DNA of 64,000 nt from Onthophagus taurus (lineage: Eukaryota > Arthropoda > Insecta > Coleoptera > Scarabaeidae). Where the stretch lies: assembly GCF_036711975.1 (NCBI RefSeq), contig NC_091970.1, positions 12,407,501-12,471,500 of the forward strand. Direction: 5' to 3'. Below are positions 1 to 10,035 of this stretch, in pieces (the first letter of the stretch is position 1; each line of letters starts with the position of its first letter). The notes beneath the pieces are model-generated. The model did no database searches. It had not been told where the DNA came from and worked only from the letters and a program-made list of their open reading frames with translations. The position numbers and the translations under genes are program-made.

Positions 1-1732
1 CAGTAATCAAATTTCACCGTGCAGTCCAATGCTCTTAACGAACATTAATACATTCAGATCCCTTGAGGAGATAAACAGCGACCCAAAAATCGAGAATCTG
101 ATACGGTTAACGGCAGGGCAGTGGCATAAAACATGCTCAACCGTCTCTGCTTCCTCCGCACATAGTCGGCATTCAACATCGTCGGCTAAACCCAACAAGT
201 TGAGGTCTGCTTTTAATCGGCAGTGCCCAGTAAAAACACCCATTAGAACTTTTATGCTACTATGGGCAAGACCTAAAATATTTCCGGGTTTGACAGTGGC
301 GATGTTAATAAACACCTTAGCATTAGTGATGTAAAGTTTAGTTGCTTTTTAGTATTTGTAACTATCCGTTACTTTCAGAAAAAGTATTCGTTACTTTGTA
401 CTCGTTACTCGTTACAAGTAATCGTTTGCGCTTGAGGTTCCAGTACTAGTTTGCGCTCGAGGTTCGATTACTCGTTTTAGTTGGACTACATACTTATATG
501 AATTTATTTTATATTACACTTATTTTTGAAAACAAACACTGTACGTATATTATATTGTGTTTGTTACGCTATTATGCACTGTGCACTAATATCAAAAAAT
601 TGAGTGTAGGTTATGGGATTTACTTTTTCACTGCATATTATAACGAAGAATTTTTCTTAATTATTATTATTTAATTATTAATAACTTACGTTTCACTTAT
701 TATATAACAAAAATATTTGAAAGTAGTAACACATTAACAATGGAAAACAAAACTTCTTCTATAAAACAAGCAATAATAAAATAAAATAAAAATATTAAAA
801 CAACAATAAAAGATATTACAGCTTATTATTGCAATGTAAAAATAAATTTTGTTGCGCATTTCGACTTTTAAGTCGATTTCGCCTATCCAACAATACTTGG
901 CCTTTGGAAAAAGTAACTGTTAGATCCAAAGTAACTGGTATCGATGTGATACGGTAACAGTTACTTCGGATCTCGCGGAGTAACGAGTACTCGTGTAACG
1001 AATTGTTACTTTTTTTACATCACTACTTAGCATGTCTCATTCCAGGAGAACTGGTCCACAGTAGGCGAAGTCTCTCTTCAGCCCACAGTCCAATCCTATA
1101 TTTGGCCATCGCAAACGATACACCAACTGCTGGTTCCGGCCCCACAAACGCTTCAGCGCTGCCATCTCGTGCTAGTTCATTTGCCGCTACATTGCAATCA
1201 GAGAGACTCTGTTATCACAACTCAGTGTGTTTAACGTTCTCTTACAATCATTAACCAGAAACGACACCGTTTTCACGGCTTGCAGCGCCTGGAGAGCGGC
1301 TTGACTGTCTGAGAAAATTCGTACTGTCATGTTCTTCACCCCTCTTTCAAGAAGGATTTTAGCACCCATGTCAATAGCAAATACTTCCGCCTTGAATACA
1401 GTACAGTACGTACCCAGGCTGTAAGCTTGCTTAATTCGAGGTGTATGACAGTATACTCCTGCTCCTACCGCTTCAGGCGTTTTTGATCCATCTGTGTACG
1501 AGCAAATGTCTGCCTGAACCAGAGAATTTTCATTTTCGATCCAGGACTGCCGCTCAGGCAGTACAATCTGGTATCGAGCATTAATCACTGATAGTGATAC
1601 CGCCAAATCTGACGGCATTGATAGCACAGTATCAGTGCTTATAATGTCTTCCGCAGCCCATTGGTAGGACATGTTGGAACAGTTTTGAGCATATTGGTTA
1701 AATCTGTAAATGGTTGTTCTAGCCACTTTCTC
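1..1732 (-). mobile_element. LINE 3' part: RNase H and C-terminal region, split by a hAT element
   Basis: On the minus strand, 1726 down to about 1210 encodes an RNase H domain with the acidic signatures TDGS, FKAEVFAID and FSDSQAAL. After one frame change near 1200 it continues with ANELARDGS (the end of RNase H). Beyond the hAT insertion it continues with FTGHCRLKADL and a cysteine/histidine cluster of the form CRLC-x9-H-x3-CHC, the C-terminal knuckle found after RNase H in I/R1-group LINEs. The LINE at 29480-31860 carries the same tail (LTGHCKVNKHL, then CRAC and CDC). RT and endonuclease are absent; a Tc1/mariner element abuts the upstream end. One frameshift plus the insertion make it non-functional. 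The coding region may continue left of the window. Confidence 0.85.
324..1025. mobile_element. Non-autonomous hAT element, 702 bp, with 8-bp target duplication
   Basis: The ends are perfect 12-bp inverted repeats, TAGTGATGTAAA and its complement. The element is bounded on both sides by CTTAGCAT (316-323 and 1026-1033). An 8-bp duplication is the hAT signature. It interrupts the LINE coding sequence, which resumes on the other side, so it inserted after the LINE. The subterminal sequence is rich in GTTACT/GTTACG-like motifs at both ends, as in hAT subterminal binding arrays. No transposase reading frame is visible. Confidence 0.9.
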
Positions 1733-3681
1733 TATATTTCTCTACATGTATGGAATATAGTATATATCTTGGTAAGTATCAACTTTACAAAAAAACATTT
1801 TATACAAAAGTTATTTAATATTTGATTTGCCATAATAAGACACCATTCAATTGTTTTTATTTCAGAAAACAAATGAGCAACGAATAACATTTAATTTTTT
1901 TTAAATGGCAATGTACCCTTTCGTTAGGCTCATTTGATAGAGATTTTTTTTCTCTTTACGATGACGTAAAATTTTAGTACCCTTATACTAGAAAATTTTT
2001 GAAAAAAATGTAAAAACAGTTTATTAAGTTAATTTTGCCAATAACATGAATCTAGATATCCGAAATCTTATTTGTCCTAACAATTGAATGTGACAGAATC
2101 TTGTTTATTTAAATAAGTTGGTAGATCAAAAAAGAAAAATGGTTCATTTAACAGAAACTGAACGCATAGAAATTTTAATTATGGTCGGTTATGGGGATCG
2201 CAAACGAACACAATTAGAAGTATGTGAAATTTTCAATGAGCGTTATCCACATCGAGAACCAATCACTCAATCAGTAGTTAGCAAAACTTCGAAACGTTTT
2301 AGGGAAACTGGTAACGTTAAAGATCTGCCAAAGACTGGTCCGCAGAGATCTGCAACAGATGAAGATAAAAAGATCGATATTCTCATAGAAATCGAAGAAA
2401 ATCCAAACATTTCAACTCGTCAGTTATGTTTAAACCATGCTCTAAGTAAAGGTTCAATACACAAAATATTACATGCAGAAAATTTACAACGGTACAAACC
2501 GACTTTATTGCAAGAATTATCCTAAGATGACTACGGTCGACGTGTTGAATTTTGTGAATTTATGATGGAGCGAATCAACAGCAATCCAAATTTTCTCAAT
2601 AATATGGTTTTCTCTGACGAGGCTACGTTTTGTTTAAATGGTAATGTAAATAAGCAAAATTCTCGATATTGGGCCGCTAAAAATCCCTATTAGATGATTC
2701 AAAATCATACTCAAACACCACAGAAATTAAACGTATGGGTGGGAATTTCTGCAGATCACATAATTAGACCTTTCTTTATTCGAGGTACTCTAACTGGTCA
2801 CCGTTATTTACAATTATTGCAACAGCAAATTATCCCAGCTTGCCAAGAAAATCTTGATGATCTTTGGTTTCAACAAGATGGGGCACCGCCCCACTATCAT
2901 TTAGATGTACGGCGATATTTAGATACGATATTTCCGGCCCGTTGGATAGGCAGAAGAGGGTCTGTAGAGTGGCCACCCCGATCTCCGGATCTTACACCTT
3001 GCGATTTCTTCTTCTGGGGATATTTAAAATCTAAAGTTTATGTAAACCGACCTCAAAATCTGACAGAATTAGAGCAACGAATAAAAGATGAAGCTGCAGC
3101 TATTTCTCCCAGATCGCTAAGAAATTCTTTTCAAGCCTTTGAATGATGATAGATTGGGCCACTGCCTTGCATTTAATGGTGAACATTTTGAACATTTATT
3201 GTCGTGAAAACCATTTTAGCGCTAATTTCGTTTTGTCTTCAAAGTTTAATAATTTTCATTTACACTAATTTTTAGTTTATTTGTTTTATTTTGTATGTAG
3301 ATTTAATTTATGGTAATAATTCGAGGTAGTTGACGATCTCGGATATCTAGATTAATGTTATTGGTTAAATTTTCTTAATAAACAATTTTTACATTTTATG
3401 CAAAAATTTTCTGATGTAAGGGTACAAAAATGTTACGTCATCATAAAGAGAAAAGAAATCTCTATCAAATAAGCCTAATAAAAGGGTACATTGCCATTTA
3501 AAAAAATTAAATGTTATTCGTTGCTCATTTGTTTTCTGAAATAAAAACAATTGAATGGTGTCTTATTATGGCAAATCAAATACTAACCAACTTTTGTATA
3601 AAATGTTTTTTTATAAAGTTGATACTTGCCAAGATATATACAATATTCCATACATAATGGGCATCCTGTATATATTTCTCT
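1733..3681 (+). mobile_element. Tc1/mariner-superfamily element (DD41D type) with roughly 330-bp inverted repeats
   Basis: The sequence from about 1744 to 2066 is repeated in inverted orientation at about 3337-3668, giving unusually long inverted repeats around one transposase gene. The right end carries the usual ...CAGGATGCCC terminus, while the left end appears to lack about a dozen terminal bases. TATATTTCTCT occurs on both sides (1733-1743 and 3671-3681), so the exact insertion boundary is ambiguous against the expected TA duplication. It sits directly against the LINE of 1-1732. Confidence 0.85.
2139..3146 (+). pseudogene. DD41D Tc1/mariner-like transposase, one frame with two nonsense codons
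   Basis: A single frame from ATG 2139 to the stop at 3144-3146 (about 335 codons) carries the whole transposase. The N-terminal helix-turn-helix pair covers about residues 1-115. The catalytic domain has FSDEATF (first Asp), QQDGAPPH (second Asp) and RWIGRRGSVEWPPRSPDLTPCDFF with the third Asp in TPCD. There are 41 residues between the second and third Asp, hence DD41D. Only two in-frame stops interrupt it: TAA at 2523 and TAG at 2691. There is no frameshift, so it is a young copy. The long inverted repeats flank it directly. Confidence 0.9.
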
Positions 3682-3689
3682 GAATGGGG

Positions 3690-4068
3690 TAAGCTCGAAA
3701 CCGGTTCCGAATAAATTGATATTAAGCAAGTAAGAAGTTTTTTATATAGTTTAAATTAAAAAAAAAAAAAAAAAAACTTAACATAGTAGTCTGGAAACTA
3801 AGATTTAAAGAAAAATATCAACACTTACTTCAATGCCCTTCAAGGCCCCCATTCAAAGCCCTTGTATATTCAACTAAGATATAATACAAAAAATATAATT
3901 CTTCAAAGTTTTGAATACTTTAACGTCAATCCAAACAGCACCATAACAATACGCGCTGCCCTCTATGAACAGATTGCTCAATTTATTAATTAGTGCCAAC
4001 CTTAAACAATCAAAAATACCCAAATTAATCAGCATTGTCATTTTTGAGGTTAACTTTCGTTATAAAAA
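3690..4068. other. Upstream region of DOHH, no gene seen
   Basis: AT-rich spacer with an A homopolymer near 3759-3776. It must hold the promoter and 5' leader of the deoxyhypusine hydroxylase gene, but I see no clear TATA box or other element to name. Confidence 0.4.
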
Positions 4069-5020
4069 ATGTATAAAAATTTAAAAAATGAACAAATTGA
4101 AAGTATTGGTGGAGTTCTAAACGACAAAAACCGCCCATTAAAAGAACGTTTTCGCGCTCTATTTACTTTAAAATCAATAGGAGGTGAAACCGCTATAAAA
4201 TCAATCGAAAAATGTTTTTCCGACGATTCAGCCTTATTAAAACACGAATTGGCTTATTGTTTGGGCCAAATGCAAGACGAAAGGGCCTTGAGGGTGTTAA
4301 TAAACGTGTTAAAAGATAAAAAACAAGAGGCGATGGTCAGACATGAAGCAGGTAAAATTCTAACCTCAAATTTTTTTTTAATAAATTTAATGTTTTTAAG
4401 CTGAAGGGATTGGGGCAATAGGAAAAACGGATTCTTTACCAATTTTGGAGGAATACATAAACGATAAATCGATTGAAGTCGTGGAAACGTGCCAATTAGC
4501 TATAAAAAGAATAAAATATTTATCATCAGAAAAAATCCCATCAACAAAATCAGAGTTTAATTCAATCGATCCAACTCCTTCTTTTAATAATAAAAATGAA
4601 AAAATCGATGATTTAAGACGCATTTTACTTGATCCAAATGAAGATTTATTTGAGAGATACCAAGCTATGTTTTCCTTAAGAAATTTAAATTCTGATGATT
4701 CCATAAAAGTATTATGTGAAGGATTAAATTGTGATGGAGCGCTGTTTAAGCACGAAATTGCGTTTGTTTTGGGGCAACTCAGACATCCAAAATCAATTGA
4801 AGCTTTAACAAAGAGTTTAAGGGATGAATCAGAAAATGAAATGGTTAGACATGAATGTGCAGAAGCTTTGGGATCAATAGCTGATGAGGAGTGTTTTGCA
4901 GTATTAAAAGATTATCTAAATGATTCCAAAAGGGTTGTGAAAGAAAGTTGTATAATTGCTTTGGATATGTGTGAATATGAAAATAGTCCTGAATTTCAAT
5001 ATGCTAATTTTTTAGATTAA
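4069..5020 (+). CDS. DOHH: Deoxyhypusine hydroxylase (two exons)
   Basis: DOHH is the diiron HEAT-repeat enzyme that hydroxylates deoxyhypusine on eIF5A, the second step of hypusine synthesis, in the cytosol. Exon 1 is 4069-4351 and exon 2 is 4401-5020, separated by a 49-bp GT-AG intron (GTAAAA...TTTAAG). The splice joins VRHEA to AEGIGAIG and gives exactly 300 residues, the usual insect length. The four iron-binding His-Glu pairs are all present: residues 59-60 ([10 protein letters not shown]), 92-93 (RHEAAEGIG), 212-213 ([10 protein letters not shown]) and 245-246 ([10 protein letters not shown]). They form two symmetric halves joined by a linker at about 133-163. Nothing appears broken. 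An AATAAA follows the stop at about 5023. Both flanks are transposon-derived. Confidence 0.97.
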
Positions 5021-5835
5021 ATTAATAAAGAAATAAGTTGTTAAATAAATAAAAAATAATTTTTTTTTTAAAATAGTCAATTTTAATTTTAACTACTTAC
5101 TTAATTACTTATTTTAATAAATTAATCACAATCACAACCTTCTTTTTGGATCGGAAAATTAAAAAAATTAATTATATAAAAGGAAAACAAAAATATATTT
5201 CTTCTTTTTACTTCTTTAACGATGCTAAAATCCATGTATATAACAATTTCTGCTTCGCATTTGAGACTTGGTATTTTAACGAATTCAAACCGTCCGTTTT
5301 AAATTTGGTTTTTCCCATTTTTAATGTATTATACCTAGAAAAAAGAAATTGCATTAATATTTTGTTGGGTTATATTATTTTAAAAGATTTTTCATTATCT
5401 TTAAGGGGTAATTAATAAAAAATTTGCTTGTTATAAAGTAATTAAGTTATTAAAGACAGGTTGAGAAATTCAATGATGAAAGCTAAATATGAGAGAAATT
5501 AAATCATTAAATAAGGAGTTATAAAGAAAGCCTTTAACAATTCGTTTATTAACTCAAACGTTTAATATAAAACGTTATATTCACCTTTGTATTAAATGTA
5601 CAAAATACAGGGTGATTTATTAGCTCACCATCAAACTTTGACATGATAGCTAATCCAATTACCAAAAAAATTTTTAAAGAACATAATATGTCCTATTTCA
5701 ATTATTTACGAAATTATAACACTTTAAAGTTTTAATTTTCATATCATAATTAGGGTAGGAGCACCGTTTATGGCCACTGTACCATTTATGGCCATTTCAA
5801 AGAAAGCCGTTTCGCATTAAAATTCTAATAGACAT
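5021..5835. other. DOHH 3' flank; no gene, ends of Tc1/mariner- and pogo-like elements
   Basis: AT-rich DNA. An 89-codon open frame at 5146-5415 has low-complexity composition and no recognisable domain; I do not call it a gene. ACAGGGTGATTTATTAG near 5608 resembles a Tc1/mariner terminus. At 5757-5810, two copies of a TTTATGGCCA motif resemble a pogo/Tigger end and could be the left end of the Tigger remnant at 8783-9262, now separated from it by the minisatellite element. Confidence 0.4.
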
Positions 5836-8402
5836 TAGGCGCTACCGTGGGGTGCAAGGGGTGCACTACACCCGGGCGCCGCCTTTTTAATTTTTCTCCA
5901 ACAATATCTTATCTTTCTTTTGCAGTATTTAGGCCTGTCAGCAGGAGCTAGTCTTCAGAAAGCAGTATTTAGTCTCCACAAAGCAATTTTAGTCTTTAGA
6001 AGGCAGTATTTAGTGTTCCAGACGCTGCATTTAAACCTGTCGGAAGTATCTAGTCTTCAGAAAGCAATATTTAATCTTCTAGAAGTAGTATCTAGTCTTC
6101 TGCCAAAGTTATGTATGTTTTCTCCAAAATATTTTATCTTTCTTTTGCAGTATTTAGACCTGTCAGCAGTAGCTAGTCTTCAGAAAGCAGTATTTCCTTA
6201 AGCAGTAGTCCTTATCAAGCAGTATTTAGTGTTCCAGACGCTGTATTTAGACCTGTCGGCAGTATCTAGTCTTCAGAAAGCAGTATTTAGTCTTTTAGAA
6301 GCAGTATCTAGTCTTCTGCCAAAGTTGTATATGTTTTCTCCAAAATATTTTATCTTTCTTTTGCAATATTTAGACCTGTTACCAGTATCTAGTCTTCAGA
6401 AAGCAGTATTTAGTCTCCACAAAGCAATTTTAGTCTTTAAAAGGCAGTATTTAGTGTTCCAGACGCTGTATTTCGACCTGTCGGCAGTATCTAGTCTTCA
6501 GAAAACAGTATTTAGTGTTCCAGACGCTGTATTTCGACCTGTCGGCAGTATCTAGTCTTCAGAAAGCAGTATTTAGTGTTCCAGACGCTGTATTTAGACC
6601 TGTCGGCAGTATCTAGCCTTCAGAAAGCAGTATTTAGTCTTCTGCCAACGTTATGTATGTTTTCTCCAACAATATCATCTTTCTTTTGCAGTGTAATCTT
6701 GATGGGGATGAACACTACCGCCACCAACGTTATGCGGACGGGAAAAGATAGAAGTACGGTAGCGTGTACTTGCAGAAAAAGAGAAAAAAATTATAGAAGA
6801 TTTTTAAGATACTGCCACCAGGCAAGTTACGTACTTGGCCGAACGGTTTAAGAAGTTAATGAGTAAAAGGAGGGAGGATCGTAGCCCTTGTGTTGAAATT
6901 GAAATAATACGAACAAGAATTTATATAAAAAAAATATTAATATATTAAATTAAGGAAATTAAAATATATAAAAAAAAATAGAAAAATAAATTAACCAACA
7001 AAAATTAAGTTAAAATATTAAAGAAGAAAAACGAAAACTAATTGAACAACTTTTAGATAACGGAACGTTAACTATGGATACAAATACTAGCGATGATTAT
7101 GAGTTACAAGAACAATAGTAATTAATTATGCTTACTTATTCTACGCCACGACGACGCTCTTCCACCAGGATTCGAACGCTTCAGGAACTGGCTTCAAGGC
7201 ACAATTTTGATCTGAGGATTCGATTTCTCTAGCAAATTACCCAGCACAAACCACCAGCGTATTTAGAAGCCTTTCCGAATTTAGTATTGAGAATTTAAAT
7301 TAAAAATAAAATGAAATGGAGCGAACTCAAGGGGAAGACTGTAGCTTCTATCTACCTTGGTACTTGGTACTCGACTCCCCGAGTCGAACTCGGTGGCGCA
7401 TCAACGCCTCACCCGATAACGCTGACTTAAGCAAAATAATTATACAAAACGCAATTTAATATACAGGGCGGTTTGTTACAGCAGTATTTAGACCTGTCAG
7501 CAGTAGCTAGTCTTCAGAAAGCAGTATTTCGTCTCCACAAAGCAATTTTAGTCCTTATCAAGCAGTATTTAGTGTTCCAGACGCTGCATTTAAACCTGTC
7601 GGAAGTATCTAGTCTTCAGAAAGCAATATTTAATCTTCTAGAAGCAGTATCTAGTCTTCTGCCAAAGTTATGTATATTTTCTCCAAAATATTTTATCTTT
7701 CTTTTGCAATATTTAGACCTGTCAGCAGTAGCTAGTCTTCAGAAAGCAGTATTTCGTCTCCAAAAAGCAATTTTAGTCCTTAGAAAGCAGTATTTAGTGT
7801 TCCTGACGCTGTATTTAGACCTGTCGGCAGTATCTAGTCTTCAGAAAGCAGTATTTAGTCTTCTAGAAGCAGTATCTAGTCTTCTGCCACAGTTATGTAT
7901 GTTTTCTCCAAAATATTTTATCTTTCTTTTGATATATTTAGGAGTGTTTTAGCAGTATCTAGTCTTCAGAAAGCAGTATTTAGTCTCCACAAAGCAATTT
8001 TAGTCCTTAGAAGGCAGTATTTAGTGTTCCAGACGCTGCATTTAGACCTGTCGGAAGTATCTAGTCTTCTAGAAGCAGTATCTAGTCTTCTGCCAACGTT
8101 ATGTATATTTTCTCCAACAATATCTTATTTTTCTTTTGCAGTACTTAGACCTGTCAGCAGTATATAGTCTTCACAAAGCAGTATTTAGTCTCCACAAAGT
8201 AATTTTAGTCTTCAGAAAGCAGTATTTAGTTTTTTAGAAGCAGTATCTAGTCTTCTGCCAATGTTATGTATGTTTTGTTCTTGATACTGACAGCAACTTC
8301 TTTCTGGGTGTCTATCATCATCTTTTTGGGAGCCTCTTATTATCTATACGGATCTTGTACCACCCGGCACCTCATTTCTGCAGCTGTTACTTTGCTTACA
8401 AA
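5836..8402 (+). repeat. Minisatellite-bearing element, copy 1 (contains a solo LTR)
   Basis: This is an array of 20-22-bp units of the form cagtatttagtcttcagaaag, in several recurring variants (…ctccacaaag, …gttccagacg, …acctgtcggc). The variants are grouped into larger blocks, each followed by an about 48-bp spacer containing TTATGTATGTTTTCTCCAA and a CTTTCTTTTGCAG tract. Non-repeat termini flank the array. The left one is AGGCGCTACC...GTGCAAGGGGTGCAC...GGGCGCC (5836-5878). The right one is GGATCTTGTACCACCCGG...CTGCAGCTGTTACTTTGCTT (to about 8398). The same two termini bound the inverted copy at 38719-42044. Open frames in the array exist only because 21 is a multiple of three. Confidence 0.85.
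6692..7480. mobile_element. Solo LTR, probably Ty3/gypsy, 789 bp (fossil)
   Basis: A non-repetitive block splits the minisatellite array. It begins TGTAATC and ends GTTACA (TG...CA ends with short inverted repeats). It is bounded by GCAG at 6688-6691 and 7481-7484, a 4-bp target duplication typical of LTR retrotransposons. No internal coding region is present, so it is a solo LTR left by recombination. It is younger than the array it interrupts. Confidence 0.75.
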
Positions 8403-8782
8403 ATAACAAAATACAATGGGGGAATACCGTGGTCACATGTCGGTCGGTTTATGCCCACATGTTTATAACTTGGTCTACTACGCGGGATACCAGAATTTTA
8501 TGATCACTTTTTTTCTTTATCTCGTTGTGCTTCAACTTGAACACAGGATTTTGTTATTCAGTATTTATTTTGTGTTAAACGTGATCAGTTTGTGAGACGT
8601 AAATAATCTCGATAAAGTTCTAAAAGTGGATGTTTAATTATTATTTGTTTAGTTTATTATTTGTAGTGATGATAATACTTTGCCACTAAAAAAGGTAATA
8701 TTGTGTTAGATTGTCGCTTTAGAAAAATTCTATAAGCAATATTATTTTGGATTCCTTTTATAGTACCCTATTGTTTAATAAA

Positions 8783-9262
8783 ATGGCTAAACAACTTCCG
8801 AAGAGACAAGCAATTTCCTTAGAAACTAAAATAAAAATCTTAGACTGTCTAAAGAAAGGCGAAGGTCCCACATCTGTTGACAAAGCTTTTGGTTTAAACG
8901 AAGCGACTATAAGAACAATTAGAATTCCATTCGACAATCCGTAATTTCTGGATCGAAAGTAAGCTCCAAAACATCATCTTATAGTCGAAATCCTATCTTA
9001 GAGAAAACGGAAAAACACATGGTGTTTTGGATAGAAGATTTACAGTCAAAAAGAATACCTATTGATGGGAAACATATAAAAGAAAAAGCACTTAGAATAT
9101 ATAACCAACTTCAGGAATTGGAACCATCAACAAGTCTTCAGGTAACGAAGAAACAGGCATTTAATGCAAGGGTGGGATGACAGGTTTTATAAAAAGACAC
9201 GCATTTCACAATGTAAAAATAAACGGAGAAGAATTAGCATCAGCAGACGAAAATGCTGCAAA
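8783..9262 (+). pseudogene. Tigger/pogo transposase, N-terminal half
   Basis: ATG 8783 begins MAKQLPKRQAISLETKIKILD, followed by a CENP-B/psq-type helix-turn-helix (FGLNEATIRTIR). After a frameshift near 8925 come the second DNA-binding segment (NPILEKTEKHMVFWIEDLQSK, then KALRIYNQL) and, after another frame change, GWFYKFIKRHAFHNVKINGE with ASADENAA. This is the order of DNA-binding domains in Tigger-type pogo transposases. The DDE domain is missing: a LINE replaces it from about 9263. At least two frameshifts, so non-functional. Confidence 0.85.
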
Positions 9263-9309
9263 AACCTGCTGCAAAAAATATTTTTTTGTTTTGAGAAATA
9301 AGACCTCGC

Positions 9310-10035
9310 TGCGAAAGCACAACGCCAAAAGAGCCCGGCACCAAACGAGCGGCAACTGAAAGGTTTAGCGTTCCTAGCGGAGGCAATCTTCCGCAGGGGC
9401 AAAAGCCTATAGCTGTCAGCTTCAAGCAAGTGTTGGACGATAAAAAGATAGGAATTGCAGATTCCCTATTTCCAGAGGTGAACTTCACAACAGCCCAAAT
9501 GCAGGCTATTCAAGAGGTTATCATCTCGAGAATAGTGGACCATAACGAGGGACACGAAAGCGAAGTCAAGCCTAAGTTTTTCGGCACCACATTTAAGGCA
9601 GGCTGACTGGTAGTCAACTGCAAAAACCAGGAGGTAGCGGACTGGATAAAGTCCAATCTAATGGCTATCGATGAAAAGGAGCTACCCAGAGCGACTAGCA
9701 TGAACGCCTATTTCTCCAGCAGTGCGGATGAAAAATCAGACCGCATTTTAAAGATTGTTAAAGGTCACAACGAAGGCCTGCACACAAACGAATGGAGGGT
9801 GCTCAAAAGGACGACCGAAGGCAGCAGTGCCTTTCTTACGTTGTCCGTCGATCATTCCTCTATGGAGAGCCTTAAAAAAGCGAACTATAAGATTAGCTAC
9901 AAGTTCGGGCAAATCACCCTGAGGCAAAAAAGCGGCAAGCCTACGCCACAGAAGATAGAACCTGAACCGAACGGTACAGGTAAGGTAAGCTCCGAAAGGA
10001 AGGGTAAGGGCAAAATTGCACCCACCAAACAGTAA
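9310..10035 (+). pseudogene. LINE ORF1, DUF4780-like nucleic-acid-binding protein
   Basis: The frame runs through KQVLDDKKIGIADSLFPEVNF, then EVKPKFFGTTFKAG, one stop at 9604-9606, then VVNCKNQEVADWIKSNL and a long stretch to 10032. The segment with NEWRVLKRTTEGSSAFLTLSVD and YKFGQITLRQKSGKP resembles the DUF4780 region of beetle LINE ORF1 proteins, thought to bind RNA. The C-terminus is basic (GKGKIAPTKQ). The start is uncertain because the 5' end is degraded. The family assignment is from memory of the motif pattern. Confidence 0.65.

Noticed and set aside
5146-5415. 89-codon open frame downstream of DOHH
   Set aside because: Low-complexity, AT-driven composition, no domain, no ATG-context or splice evidence.
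7340-7430. tRNA-derived SINE: GAGTTCGACTCGG on the minus strand looks like a B box
   Set aside because: It lies inside a solo LTR with its own ends and duplication; the A-box match is weak and no SINE tail is present.
5920-8167. Several long open frames with leucine-rich heptads (SLQKAVFS, LHKAILV, FQTLYLD) in the array, also on the minus strand at 38974-41957
   Set aside because: They arise because a 21-bp repeat keeps any stop-free frame open. No start context, no domain, and the DNA repeat explains them fully.
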